Notes: generated by a model not told the origin, from the letters alone. 64,000 nucleotides of DNA from Alentia gelatinosa (GCA_950022655.1 OX465583.1:71373152-71437151), one strand, 5' to 3'. Shown: positions 1 to 12,654, counted from the stretch's first letter. Numbers and translations: made by a program.

Positions 1-519
1 TTTCAGAATATCATCGTGTTTCAAAACATTTTGTGGACAGGTGGCCATAAACCACGAGAGGTCGACGCGTAGTAATACACGAGCGCTCGAGTGGTTTACA
101 GGGCCGCCTGTCAACATAACCATCATTTGTTGTATCTATTATCCATCTTTTCGAATAAATTAAACCCGGTTATTGCCATATAAAAAGGTATAACAATAGG
201 GACTGTTCCTTTACTCTAAAGCAAAGGGAACTATTTTCCCTCTATACCATGGATTTGAGGTGGTATTCCACAGATTTGAATCCGTATACCTTAGTCATCG
301 CATCTGACAGGTTTTATATAATGGGTCGTGGTTTACTGAGTCCCCATACATTCTAAATCGGGGCTTTGTATACGATAGATAAAAAGAAAGCAGAACATAG
401 TGGTTATCCCCGGACTACAGTGGCTCTTTCTTACACTATCCTGGTGGATGATGACGGAACTAGCAATCACTCTGTGCCCTGTAGGAGTCCTCAATGCTTT
501 TCTCACCGCTGCCCGTGTG

Positions 520-625
520 TCCGCAGGGCATCCCCGGCTTGGACGCACCGTGCCCCGTCGGGCCGGACGGGTTGCCGCTACCAGGGTGTGGGTGGAAGTT
601 GCCCCCGGAGGTAACATGTCGCCGC
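520..625. repeat. GC-rich repeat, partner at 2940-3030
   Basis: The stretch GGGCATCCCCGGCTTGGACG and what follows resembles 2940-3030 (GGCCATCCCGGGCTAGACGC and onward) in the same orientation. The following (TCC)n run at 655-705 explains the poly-Glu ORF on the - strand. Confidence 0.45.
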
Positions 626-705
626 TGTTAGCATGGCATGCCCCTCCCCATGCCTCCTCCTCCTCGTCGTGTGTCTCCCCCTCCTCCTCCTCTTCCTCCT
701 CCTCC

Positions 706-998
706 CGATGCACGAAAACCATCAGTTTATATATGTATACACCCGGCGTATATAGGTATGATTTTGCGTATACAAGGTAGTCTTATTTTCCGTTGTGTAT
801 ACGCCTCATCTATAGATGTGTAAAATATATACGACCCACGTATATATGTCCCACACACGATATTTCTCTTCATATACGCTTTGCGGTAAATACAGCCACT
901 GCGCTGACGTATAGAAGATTAAACGTGTCAATATACAGCCGATACATGCACTTACACAATGGCGTATATATGAATAAACTGGTGGTTTTCGCGCAGTG
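706..998 (-). mobile_element. 293-bp deletion derivative of the 1-kb TIR element
   Basis: The ends are near-perfect inverted repeats: left end around GCACGAAAACCATCAGTTTA, right end the complement of CACTGCGCGAAAACCACCAG. The interior from about 733 to 960 matches, on the opposite strand, the right part (48676-48916) of the complete element at 47908-48941. It therefore looks like a copy that kept one subterminal region and both ends but lost the part carrying the reading frame. Nothing coding remains; ORFs here are shadows. Confidence 0.7.
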
Positions 999-1240
999 TC
1001 CCCCTCGCGATGGCTGACACCCCCTGATGGATCCATCCCCTTTAGACACTGTCCAGTCAGGTGTACTTGTGCATGTCATGTGACCAGCATGGGTCTTGGG
1101 TGTCGAGGTGTGGAGAAAATATCGGCACTGTTTCCCCAATTTTCATAGTTTCTTATCTAATAAATAAATATTTTATCAACATGTGTTGATCCAAAGTATG
1201 AGTATTCATCTCTATAGAGGGGATCATCCGTAAAAAACAT

Positions 1241-1736
1241 TAAAGGCATATCCTACAATTTACAAAGGCGCCACCTGGTGATTTTAAAATAATGGCAATT
1301 ATCAGTCAAAACTAACTCTTTCTTATTCATTCTAATTCTAGATGAGTAGATTTTTAATGTTTTGTCCAGTTTTTCCAATTAACATTTGCTCGATTTACAT
1401 AAGAAACGTACGGAAAATATGGTTTTCTTCAATTTTCCACAAAACAAGATCGGTGACCTATGATTTTTAAAACTTAAATGCATAGTACTATACATCTACT
1501 ATATTCTGAAGAAAATGACATGGGTTTTACTATGTGATAAGCAACTCCTTCGAATTTCCTTATATTTTATTTTAAAATTATTATAATATTGATTTCTAAA
1601 TCAAAAACTAGCATGGTAACCCCCGATTTTTAAATTATATATGTGTACTACAACACTAAGAGATCATATTAAAATTTCAGGAAAATGACATGGGTAAATG
1701 ACATTTTTCAAGCCCGATTGTCCGATATGCCTTTAA
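1241..1736 (+). mobile_element. ~500-bp TIR element, family TAAAGGCATATCGGAC, copy 1
   Basis: It starts TTAAAGGCATATCC and ends with the complement (GATATGCCTTTAA). The internal landmark GGCGCCACCTGGTGATTTT is shared with the copies at 16171, 44664 and 53982. AT-rich and non-coding: a MITE-type non-autonomous DNA element. Superfamily not assigned. Confidence 0.7.
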
Positions 1737-1863
1737 AACATCAATCAGAATCCTGCTCAAGATGAACCTTTACAATTGATTTCCAATGAAAGCTGTAATA
1801 TAAGATCAAATATGGCCACAGGGTGAGTGTGAATCATACCAATTATATGGTCTTTATTATGAT

Positions 1864-2154
1864 TCAACCAAGAAACATGGTCACATGTATTTGGATTGAA
1901 CGATATCCTAGATGGGCACTTTTCGCGACCATCTCTTTTAGTCCCATTGTAAGAATGGCAACAAACATTTCATCAAAAAAATATTCTGCCGATTTCTCCT
2001 CCACCCTCGGGCAGTTGAGATCCATGTGGACATGCAGCCATCGGGTTTTGTAGATGTACTTTAGAGTGTGATTGCTCTTTTTCTCCCACAGCTCACGGCT
2101 ACGGGGGTTTGTCTTCTCAACAATTCCATAAATGACCATGCCAAATGTCCACAT
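1864..2154 (-). CDS. unidentified 96-codon open frame, possible gene or transposon fragment
   Basis: An ATG-started frame with gene-like composition: charged, with aromatic residues, no low complexity and no match to the repeat families defined here. I do not recognise it. Near the middle it reads WLHVHMDLNCPRVEEKS, followed by YFFDEMF. No good splice acceptor is visible just upstream. The region to the right (2.4-2.9 kb), read on the - strand, contains GGLGVK-like fragments of the kind seen at the C-terminus of LINE reverse transcriptases, broken by stops. So this could be part of a decayed retroelement rather than a host exon. Confidence 0.3.
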   Translation of the reverse strand: MWTFGMVIYGIVEKTNPRSRELWEKKSNHTLKYIYKTRWLHVHMDLNCPRVEEKSAEYFFDEMFVAILTMGLKEMVAKSAHLGYRSIQIHVTMFLG

Positions 2155-3649
2155 TTGTACAGTCCATTACTCTTTAATTTCTTGCCTCATTATATTTGTG
2201 TTCCGATAATAAGCTTTAGTGTTGCATTTGAGTTAACTCTCTTTTGTAATTACTCTTATTATCATGCCATAGTCTTTGTTTTATGTTGCACTTGTTTGTG
2301 TGAGTTACAAATGTTCATTTCCTCTGTGTATTTTATTGGACTATGTTTAATTGGACAACCAAGGAAGAGGTATCTGTCCGTCAGTAGCATGTATAACTAA
2401 CTGCCTGAATCATAAATCATTAATTGATTTAACCATGTCTTGCAACTTTCTTCTCAATTAATCTAACATTTACTTGATCAACCCATGAAACATCGATTGG
2501 AACCACACCTCCCCTTGTCTCAATGTACTTATCATATGTTCAATATAGACCACTACTAATACCCTGCCTCTTGGCATTACATGATGCAAGTTGAACTTGA
2601 TTCTAGACCTCCTCTTTCACATTTCTACAACCCATATAAACCAACCTGGATGAAATAACACTGTACTCATCCATTCTCCTAAACAACAAGAGCTTCCAGG
2701 ATGGATGACTCCTGGGGCTTCCCTCTTGGACAACCACAACAATAACATCCCTAAATCTTGACCCCCAAACCCCCACATTGCCTTGGACTTACATAGGTCT
2801 TCATCTAACCGCCACTCTGGGCTTACTGGGATACCCCCTCGGGCAGATGTTTAACCCTTCATGTCACCTGGCCTGGTGGTACGGTGGTGCATGTTGGGGT
2901 CACGTGTTCCACTCTGTAGCATGACTATGTTGTCTCTAGGGCCATCCCGGGCTAGACGCTCCTTGCCCGATCGGACCCAACGGCTTGCCAGTACCCGGAT
3001 GTGGCTTCAACCCACGCCGCGGCGTTAGAAAACCAGACAATTCTCCCGAGCAGGTAAAGTGCATGTTTCTATATGCAACAAAAGTCAAAGAGATAAAAAA
3101 AGAAAAACAACAACATTCTGAAATAAAGTATTGGAGACTATAGAGAATCTCGAGGTGGACTTTGAGCAGTGCATTGCGCCATATTGCATTTTTGCATGGT
3201 GGCCCTTGTGGAAAAGCATACTTGAACAGATTTTGCAGATGGAGGGCTTTCCTTCTGACTTTGATGTTTTTGTTTCGGCATTCTGACACCGAACTACAAC
3301 TGGACCCTGAGCATGGCAAAATAAGAGATTGATCCTTACATTTTGAAACAATCTTTTCTTCTTCTCCTTTTTGAGATATCAGATTTTATTGTAACTTGAA
3401 TCTTTTATTTTCCATGACAATCCAGAATAATTGTATGGGCCATCAATTAAGATTTTTTCAAGCTGTTCAATTATCTTGTTTCACAGGTTATCTCAAGTTT
3501 TTATATTTGATTGGTAAAGATACCACAAATTCACCACAGATATGTTTATGCAACTTTTGTCTTTAATTTGACATGGAAAGTAATTCTTTAAGCAGGTGCA
3601 ATGCTCAAAGTAACTCGATATCGTGTTTGGGTGGTATAAACCTGCCTCA

Positions 3650-3972
3650 ATTGCAATCTTAGGATAATGCTTTTCATGTAAAATCTGTAAAAGATGATGG
3701 CAATAAGTGAGGGCTTAAAAAGATAATTTGATTATAGACTTTTACAACAAATATCACACCTTACTAATTTACCAAAACATGTACACACTGCAAATACAAC
3801 ATGCAAATGATATCTTGAATAAAATACTTACATTTCATAAAACCTCCCCTCATTATGTTTGCAAAGATATTTCCTATACAAATAAATGTAAAGATCATCT
3901 TTTGTAAACCAAAAAGTTTTATTTTTGATAAAGTAAATTATTAAACATTATCCTAAGATTGCCATTGAGAGA
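3650..3972. mobile_element. ~320-bp inverted-repeat element, AT-rich
   Basis: About 20-bp termini face each other: TTGCAATCTTAGGATAATG at the left and CATTATCCTAAGATTGCCAT at the right. The interior is AT-rich and non-coding. MITE-like, single copy seen in this window. Confidence 0.6.
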
Positions 3973-4407
3973 AATGGGCATTTTAGAACAGGACATACAG
4001 TATATTGCTAGAATGCTGCGAATCAGGTCGGTCTGTCAGATTCCAATGTGGTATTCTACCAACATACACCATTCTGGACATGAAAACGGTCACATCTGGA
4101 CGACCTATGCACCATCTCTGTTCTCACCTGAAGCACAGCAACCTTGCAACGCACCAGTGCCGCACTTCCTTAAACTATCACGATTCACTGCCGACCAGGC
4201 AATCCCTGCTCAGCCCAGAACAGCCACTCTAGTCCTGCCAGGAATAGGAAGTCAACGATAAAGATTCCAGATAACAGAGTGCACACCAAAGGTCTACGGA
4301 AACCCTTCCTCTGTTCTCTTAATTCGGAGAGGACTTTGCTGATGAACCTTCAATTATAATACACGTCCCTGATATGCCACAATTCGTCCTTTCTTACAAT
4401 CACAGAT

Positions 4408-4785
4408 CAGGGACCTGTTTCAGTAGTTTTGTGACATTAGGCCTAGACAGACATCAACAGCGGCACCAACAGTGCAAGCAACAGCGGTAAAAAATTGTTG
4501 GGTTTCAAAACGCATGTCACAATTGATGTCAAATATCAGCAGATCGGAGCAGCCAATTTTCTCTATGTGTATAACCTATGGAATGTGTATAGGTTATATG
4601 TATCCCTTACTTGTGTTAAAGTGTCATTGCTTAATTCCTGTGGGAAGTGAGTGAAATGGTCGAATACTTTTGAAACCAGACACATCGTGTTTGGGGTCTG
4701 TCTTGTCCTAACTTGTGTTGATCTGTCCATATGGTGTCACAGACGCCATCTAGACATGTCAGGAAACTACTGAAACAGGTCCCTG
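4408..4785. mobile_element. 378-bp TIR element, CAGGGACCTGTTTCA family, copy 1
   Basis: Begins CAGGGACCTGTTTCAGTAGT and ends with its complement. The CAGGG start recalls hAT-superfamily TIRs, but no 8-bp target-site duplication is evident, so the superfamily is a guess. Other copies are at 19754-20066 and 58897-59197. Confidence 0.65.
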
Positions 4786-4829
4786 AAGCATATTCCCATC
4801 AAGCCACACTTGTATCGGTTTTTTTTCAG

Positions 4830-4875
4830 ATGGTGATGGTGTACCCTCTGTTTGTGATCAAACCCCCACCTGCAG
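4830..4875 (+). CDS. possible 46-nt internal exon
   Basis: A strong pyrimidine tract and AG (ending at 4829) precede it, and a GT follows at 4876 with a non-consensus donor (GTTTAT). In the frame with two bases carried at each end it reads GDGVPSVCDQTPTC, reminiscent of the DxDGDGVPDxCD pattern of thrombospondin type-3 repeats. The exon is very short, so chance is a real possibility. A second frame is also open. Confidence 0.2.
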
Positions 4876-4899
4876 GTTTATAATAGTCAGATCCTTGGA

Positions 4900-6380
4900 T
4901 AGCGCAATCAGAGTGACGTGAGCCTCAACGGGTTACTCCTGAATTGGTTGCCTTCGTCAGGTCTATGGTTTATGAGCGCTTAATTTGAACTCTGATCTCT
5001 ATGCAAAGGTCTCGGAATTCAGCACAAATCTGGGCACAAAATTCCCGATGAAAATATGTGAAAGCGTACGGGGCAAATCTTTATGAAATTCTAATCTGGG
5101 CAAACTATTGGATGAAATCAGAAAATTATTCATGCATTTTTTACAAAAACATGATAGTGAATATTGGTCCCATGATGGGAGGTCCAAATTACCATGGATT
5201 GAAAAACACTAAAATAGTTTTGCCCTTTAGCAAATTGTTCCTCTAAAACATATTTCTTAGGTGTATCAGAACTATCATTTGATAAAATAAGTTAGGCCTC
5301 TTAATAAAATAACCTGATTATCATGACAATACCCATATTCTCTACTTAGCACTAGAAAGGCTTTCTCCAAAGGGTTTTGCTTTATCAACAGCTTTCAGCC
5401 TATCCCAAAAAATTCAGAAATCATCTCAATACTTACTTAAAGTCTGTTATCTACAATGCTGATATCCATATATACATGCTGTCTGTAATAATTATTGAAA
5501 ATAAACCTGCCAGGGTAAAAATGATCACATGCAGCCTGGAAAACACCATGATCACTTTGCAAACTCCCAATTTCCTACATTCCATCCCTCATACCTTCCG
5601 CCGAAGCTCTGCCTTGATTTCCATGTCTAACTAGTTGTTGGTCGCTAGTGTGGAGTCTAGAATGCTGTGTCATGTTTTATCATTGTTTTGACATTCTCCG
5701 TATCTTTGCCTCGTTCGTGGATTGTGCTTTTGGATGATGAACATGCTTCTTTTGAGATGTTGGTTGGTTGATGTGTGATTTGGTGTTGTTATTATTCCCC
5801 TTTCCCTGCACTTTTGTTATTTCCGTGTTTGAGATTACATGAAACTTGCGTCTTCGTGTGAACCACTATGGTTTCACAGTATCACTTGTTGCATAAAATC
5901 TGACAAATTTCTAGTCTTCATAAAGGAAAATTAGTAGTTTTGTTTTGTACTATGCATCTTTAAAAGTTAGAATGTAAAGATTACTTTTAATTATTGCTAG
6001 TGTTGAATGTAACTTTTGCTAAATGCTTTCAATATGTATCGTTGACTTCTACACTGTTCCTTTTAGTGATCGGTCAAATTAGACTGTGTATTAGAGTTTC
6101 GTCTATGTATATGGTATCTATCTTCTAGAAGAATGTGCAGTGCTACATGTCTAAATATCTAATTATTATAGTCAGTATATAATAAGGTATGTCAGTAACC
6201 TATGATATGAAATGAGCGAATGAAAACTGTCTCTCTTTTAGCCTCCATTTCCGATGGCATGTAAAAATATCCATTAGGTCAAAAACATCTGTGAATATCA
6301 TTGACTTACGTGTCATTATCTAAACAAAAACTTTATATGCTGCGGAAAAGAGAGGAGTAGAATAGAATTTAATGGCTTTA
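4900..6380. other. AT-rich non-coding stretch
   Basis: No repeat family from this window and no convincing exon was recognised. Probably intron or intergenic DNA; the short ORFs at 5.0-5.6 kb have no supporting features. Confidence 0.4.
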
Positions 6381-6385
6381 ATTTT

Positions 6386-6486
6386 CAGTAATGCCCAAAT
6401 ATAGGATACAAATTGATGCAGGGGGTAGAAAGCGCGCGCTATACAACAATAGACAAATGGAGTACTTAGACATTTGGGCATTACTG
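6386..6486. mobile_element. 101-bp miniature hairpin element
   Basis: 15-bp perfect inverted termini, CAGTAATGCCCAAAT at 6386-6400 and its complement at 6472-6486, enclose about 70 bp including GCGCGCGC. CAG ends suggest a hAT- or Kolobok-type MITE; no duplication of the target was found. Confidence 0.55.
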
Positions 6487-7219
6487 GGGATTCCATCTGT
6501 AGCTACAAGTGAACAACATTAATAATACGTCAGAGCTTCCAGGCAAAGTCGCGGATAATGGTGGACCTTCTAATACTGTTGCTATTGAATATCATTTAGA
6601 GCTTCCCATTGCAATCTCTGCTTCCAATAGTCAGACCGTAATCTTAGCATTGAATTTTCTTAATCAAACTGAATAACTTAAGTAATGAAAATAATAATAT
6701 TCGCAAGTGAATAACAAATTCATATTGGTTCCCTCTTTTTTCAATGAGAATTAATCGGCTTGGAAATGATAACACTGTTCCAACCCATCCAGGACCATGC
6801 CTCACTCACTATAAACTATTCTTTTATTACATATTTACAAAGAGGGAATTATGTACCCTTTTTCACACACACAATGACCATGTCTAGCAGCACATAGTCA
6901 GAGGGAAGGTTGGGTTGACAGACCCATGAGACATTTATGTAAATAAGACAGATAGGTAAATATCCCAGAAACATACCCTTTTGACATTATAAAAAGACTT
7001 GGGAAATTCTAAACATAAGGGAGTAGAACTATGGCCCACTCCTAAAGGTGAATGTGGGTACTTCAGAAATTAGAGATGTTATTTGTTATTACCCAGTGTT
7101 TACACTCGATGATAATCGGTGGTTATTCTTGAATATTGCGCCACTTGTTGACTTTCAGCTTTAAGAGGCTAGAAATTGTCTAACGTAAACACCAAGCCTT
7201 TGGCAATGGCAGATTATCT

Positions 7220-7615
7220 GATTTTCCTACCCATAAAAGAAAAAAACTTTATGTGGTGTGCCATGACATGAAGTAAGATTTATGTACCTAGAGAAAGAAA
7301 AAATTGACCAATCAGCAAACAGTAATTATTCACATGTGTAAAAAGTTCCGGCTGCAGAGCAAAAATTCTGACAGCTGTCAAAAATAGACAGAATAGAGTC
7401 GGACTTTCCTAATATCATAAAGTTGTGGAGACGGGTAGGATAGATATGAAACCAAACTCAAGTTAAACTTGTCAGTGTCTATACCACTCTCGTCAGGTCT
7501 GTTCCTCACTTCGCTCAATTAAAGCTTTGCGTAGTAATACACAACCTTCCTGTCGTGGCATAAACACTGACAAGTCTAACTTTCATTCGGTTTATGCAAG
7601 TTATCACCAACTTAC
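7220..7615. mobile_element. composite TATCCTACCC element plus foldback, copy 1
   Basis: The first part is collinear with 61651-61897 (shared ATTGACCAATCAG and AAAAAGTTC). It is followed by a foldback whose arms contain AACTCAAGTTAAACTTGTCA (about 7455) and its complement (about 7570-7590). The loop holds GCGTAGTAATACACAACC. The same two-part layout recurs at 61651-62060, so both parts may move together. Confidence 0.55.
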
Positions 7616-7885
7616 GACATGCTCTGACGTTGGCAACCATCTCGCTCCAGCTTGAATTAGTGTCTAGACAGGTGGAAATCAGTCACTGAGCTACATTTCT
7701 GGTTCACTACTAGGTGATAAGCAGATGTCAGTTACCTACATTTCTGAAATATGTTATCGAATGTAAACGCTTGAGGAAACTCTTGGGTTGATCACTATTA
7801 CAGCCAAATTGCATAATTGAGCACCACCTGACACTTATTGGTTTGGTGGTCTATAGTCGTCACACTTTTAGTTGTCTTGTGTGGT

Positions 7886-8193
7886 GCACCCGTCTCATCA
7901 GATCTCACACTCTCTAAGTCGTAATCTGTACAAGGTTCTCACTACGCTCTATGGGAGAAGAATTCTTAACGAACTAGACTTAGAGCCTTGAGAATCCACA
8001 CAGTATTCCCGCTAGGTGGCATCATTGAGATTATAGGAATCTTTGGTTGCATTGATGTACGTCTTTAGCACCGGAGGCAGGCCAGTGGATTCTCAAGGCA
8101 CTAAGCCTAGTTCGTTAAGAATTGTTCTCCATAGAGCATAGTGTGAGTATAGAATACGATTTAGAGAGTGTGAGATCTTATGAGAGGGGTGCT
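7886..8193. mobile_element. long-arm foldback element (TTAACGAACTAG family), complete
   Basis: The two arms, 7886-8000 and 8084-8193, are near-complementary over about 110 bp and enclose an 83-bp centre containing GCTAGGTGGCATCATTGAGA. Ends are GCACCC / GGGGTGC. Half-copies consisting of the centre plus right arm (19384-19577) or one arm only (54452-54545) occur elsewhere. No coding capacity. Confidence 0.7.
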
Positions 8194-8542
8194 GTAAACA
8201 CCGGGTTATGCTCCTACACTAATGTCTTGAAGTAGTATCATATTATCATTTTATCTTTCTTCATGTTATCCCCTTTCAAAATATCAACAAGCACAACACA
8301 AGAAGTGTCTGTCATATTTACATGAAGGTCTCAATCATGATATATCTGAACTAACATCTACTCTGCAAATAAGAAACCTAAGAAACCACAGAACGGTTTA
8401 GATGTCACAGAACCTTTACCCTTTTCAAGAACATACTCCTATACAAAATACCTGCACACCCACACACATGATCTATTCTTGTACCCCACTGCGCGCTTAG
8501 CCAAGCCCCGAGTAAGCTCATGCTCACTGGTAACGCTTTCAG

Positions 8543-8698
8543 GATCTTGGTATACCCGGGGAGCTGAAAATAGACACCATCCATCGAGGGACCCCACTCT
8601 CTGAACTAGAAGCAGAAAAGAGAGAGAGAGAAAAGGACATTTATGATGACGAATATGAGTCTTACTATGCTCACTGGGAGGATGATGTCAACATCTGA
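8543..8698 (+). CDS. terminal coding exon of a + strand gene, unidentified
   Basis: A 3' splice site (CGCTTTCAG ending at 8542, with upstream CTCAC as a possible branch region) opens an uninterrupted 51-codon frame, phase 0, ending TGA at 8696-8698. It starts DLGIPGELKIDTIHRG, passes through a Lys/Arg/Glu-rich helix (SELEAEKREREK) and finishes in an acidic tail with several Tyr, DIYDDEYESYYAHWEDD. This is not low-complexity DNA and does not belong to any repeat family here, so I read it as a real last exon. I do not recognise the protein. Upstream exons should lie to the left, possibly outside the window. The frame is short enough that chance cannot be excluded. Confidence 0.5.
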   Translation, partial: DLGIPGELKIDTIHRGTPLSELEAEKREREKDIYDDEYESYYAHWEDDVNI

Positions 8699-9620
8699 GG
8701 CTCGCCACCGGCAAACGGCCATCAAGCCGTGGGTACCCAAGTTTGTTCTTGATGATGCAAAAAAACTGCACACAAAAGCAACACCCCCAATTCCTTCGAT
8801 TCCAATTGGTCCATCTGATTTGTTTCGCTCTCTTCTCATCATAGAAATCTTATTTCTTTATTTTTGTCTCTTTGTTGAGTCCTAAGCTGTCAATTTCATA
8901 CCGTCTTTTCATACTGATCCATACCACCCAAGTTTCTGTTCATGGTCTCGCCAACCTCTCGTGGACAGCGTGAAAACGCGAGATCTGCAAGAGGCTAAGT
9001 GTTCTGCTCACAAGGAATGGTGTTGATGGTTATTTTTTCCACCCGAATGCCTCTGTTTCCCATCAAGGACATACCAAACAAACACTCTTCAAATGCCTTA
9101 CTTTTTCCTAAGCTACAACAATCTTCATTTGTATTCCTATTTCTATTTTACTACAATCATCACAATCTCACTGATCAGGGAGGTATATAAATCATTATTT
9201 CAGAATCACAGAAACTAACAGTTACCCTGCCTAACTGTCTCTCTCCAATAGATCCAGAATAACAGGGTGGTTCTTACCCCTACTCAAATTACCACTCATG
9301 TACACTTCATTATCGCAAATGTTCTCCAAGTATTAAACTGATGCAGATATTATGATATTAGATATTTTTCATCATGGGAGTCCTTCCTGCACGACCTGCA
9401 TGGAAACGCATGAAGACCTCTTCAAATAACTACCGTGTCCACACTAAACAGATTTGTTCTTTCAGTCAGTGAACAAATATTTGTCCATTCTACATCTTCG
9501 CCTAACCAAGCACATGTCCTTGTGTTTCATACATGGTTGTGTTTGTGTATGTTCCATGTTCTGTATGTCTTGTGACATTATGTACATTATGTTGGTAAAT
9601 AAATTGTTTATTTCTTTGTT
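8699..9620 (+). other. probable 3' UTR of the + strand gene
   Basis: Non-repetitive sequence following the stop codon at 8698. A canonical AATAAA lies at 9598-9603, followed by T/G-rich sequence, consistent with a cleavage/polyadenylation site. The extent is inferred. Confidence 0.35.
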
Positions 9621-9849
9621 CATTGAAGTAAACATCTTTGTTCAAGTCGTGATGGAAGTTCAATTTGCAAAAATAGTATTTACTGTCTTGGTAACTGGCG
9701 TTTGCAACAGCAATAAGGCTTAATGTAATGTTTGTGAATATGAATGGTGTAAATCGAAATATGTTGCTTTCTTCTAGGAGTGGTGATGGTAATGTATTGT
9801 AATGTATGATATATTTTAATATATTTTACCTCATTCTCAAAGCCTGTGA

Positions 9850-12640
9850 TCATGTGTTTGATGGAATATTCATAAGTGAGGAAGAAGTTGATTAAACTAC
9901 GATAGTGTCACTGAAAACTGATTATTCCCAGTGTCGTATTTTCTTCTGTTTATGTCTAACTGTATGCGCTGTTGTTCTTTTTACATTTCAGTAAATGGTG
10001 TCTATCAGATGCGTGAGAGAACAGAGAGTTTTATAAGAAGATAAATCTGGAGTCAAGTGTGTATATATATATATGGCTGTGCTGGTGTGGGCCTATGGCA
10101 TGTAGATAATTCACAATGATGTAAAAATATGCTGGCACTTTGCCAGAGCTGACTGACTCGTGGCGCCGCCTAGCGCCAATGCAGCAAAGCACAAAACTTG
10201 CGACCGGAACCGGAAACAAGTGCACTCTGGAAACTTCCTCGAGACAAGACGACTAGATACTGTGTAGTGTCATAGTCATACTCCAGGTGGCGTCGCTGGT
10301 ACAGATTCTGTCAAAACAGAGACTTGTTGTTTTATTTTGCCCGCTAGGGGCATGACCAGATGCCACCTGGTGACTGATGGACGAACTCAGCTCGAGAGGA
10401 AATCCATGGACCAATGCATTGTGGGTACTCGTAGGGATGACGTCACAGGTCATGTGATCAACCCGATTGACAGTTGAGGACATTTCTTTGTTGATCGGGG
10501 CGTGACTGAGGAACCCACTTCAGACTGAATCTACAAATATATGGAGACCTGGAACATCATTTGGTCGTTTCATTTATCCTTAGAAGTGGAAAAAAATGAA
10601 ATAACCCCAACATAAATGATAGAGAAGACTTGTCAGAGAATAAAGATACATTGTTAGGATTGATGAATGTGTACATGTGACTTTTGACCTCGGAGAAAGC
10701 GTGCTTCACAAGTAAATAAACAGGTGATAGCAGGTTGAGAGGAGATGATAATGTTATGTATAGATATCCCTTTTATCGTTGAATATGATGCTAGATATGG
10801 TGTGCCCTCCAACGGCCGTGGGTTGAACTACAACCTTGACACCTGCCGTATATCAGGGTTCCAAAATCTGGGAAATTGTCATTTTCTTTTAAATTTTGTC
10901 CGTGAACTGCCTCATATATGTTCAGTGTGAGAGACAAAGGTTTGGCATTTATGGTTTGGCAGTGGAAAATCTTTTCCGTTTGAGGATGAACAGAGATATA
11001 TTATTTAACGGTTGTATAGTTACCTCATCGCACACTTCTCTATCTAATTTATTCAACATTTGGTTTGCTCAGTACAGAACTGGTCAGTCAGTTATGTCAC
11101 TGGGAGACACACTTGAATATTTTCTTTTACCTCCAGTCAATAAATCCTATAGGCTAGTTCTGCCTCTACATATAGTCGCTTACAGTATACTTCCATTACC
11201 CCTTTCCTAGAGCTTTTATAGCATAGGATTCATCCTTTTTCAGACAAGGTATATATGTAGACATACTCATTTTGTTTTCTTTCACTTGTCTAACCCATGC
11301 ACAATTTATTTTGATAATGGTCATGCCACTGTGTACAAAGTTATATTTGCTTCTATTATGGAGATTATAATGCCTTGTAGACATCACCAGATCTTTGTGA
11401 ACTATCATTGTTACGTATGCTTTTTATGTCTATTTTTTTCTAAACAAGGCTTTATTTGAGAAAAAAAAGATATAAAAATGGAATGAGCAATCGCTAATAA
11501 CGTTAATATATCACTCCATCTGCAACAGAAGAATTAATCTGAGATATAGAATAATACAAGTTTGAGTTAGATAGACCACTCGAGGGTAATGGGCCTTGGT
11601 GCCTTGGTATATCAGTAAAAGCAATTGCTGGTGAACATAGGTAACTTATATACTACATGTATTGATTTATACCAGGGAGGTCTGACTCCACGGGTCTATG
11701 TATATCATATGTGCCTGAATAAAGAGGCACACGCACTTTGATAACAAACGTTTAAACAGAAAGTAAACGAAATGTGTGCTAATCTAGTGGCCCTCTGCAG
11801 GGCCTACCTAGGCACGCAGTGTCTTTGTATTTGTCCTTTTTGTTTTATCAATGTTTGAACACACAGAATGTAATATGGTTTATGATTATAGTACTGCACC
11901 GGTTTATTTTAGTAGGGTGAGGGTTCGCAACTTTGTCCTTATACCACAGAACGATATTGATAATCTGGGAATGTATGTGTAAACTTTTGCATTCTCACCA
12001 CTAACACCTTCTAACCACAAACACATCCTTCACTATCGACTAGAACTTTTAACTGTCTTGCCAACAATAGTGTTGAGTAAATATATGAACGAAGATGACA
12101 TTTACCTTGCTCAGCGTGTTGTTCATTTAAATGAAACCCAAAAAATAATATGCATTTTAGGTTATTCATATTGTAATATAAACAGGAGTTGGAATAACCT
12201 ATTATGTAGCTTCATAGATTCCATGATAGATAGATTGGCCTAAAGATATTTTTACATCTTCATTGTCCTTTAGAGAAAATTCATTCTGAACTTGAATAGG
12301 ATCATTAATGAACATTGTACAGGTCTGTTTTACAACATGTTTTATTCTAGGGTCTTTTCTATTAAAAATTAGCAGTTTCGTATATTTACAAATGCTGTAT
12401 TCGAGATGTTATTTCTTTAATCATAACAAGGTTAGACCTTTTCCTCTATATTCAAGGCCTTGATATCAAATCATCTTCTTACTTGCACTCATGTAGATTC
12501 TGGAGAACTGTAGATGACTTAATAAACACTGTGTAATAACAAAGATTTGTTATTTTTTAATTTCTCAACTACAGTAATGACTTACCTCACAATTGTCATA
12601 AGCTTGCTACAACTAGGTCTTCACTTCCAGCAAGGTTGTT
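9850..12640. other. no gene recognised
   Basis: AT-rich, with short ORFs of no recognisable content. A GGTGGCGTCGCTGG / CCACCTGGTG-rich patch lies at 10.28-10.38 kb. Probably intergenic between the + strand gene ending near 9.6 kb and the - strand gene ending at 17.5 kb. Confidence 0.35.
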
Positions 12641-12654
12641 TTAATTTGGTACCT

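Noticed and set aside
4408..4785. Assigning the CAGGGACC family firmly to hAT
   Set aside because: The 8-bp target duplication expected for hAT was not found at any of the three copies.
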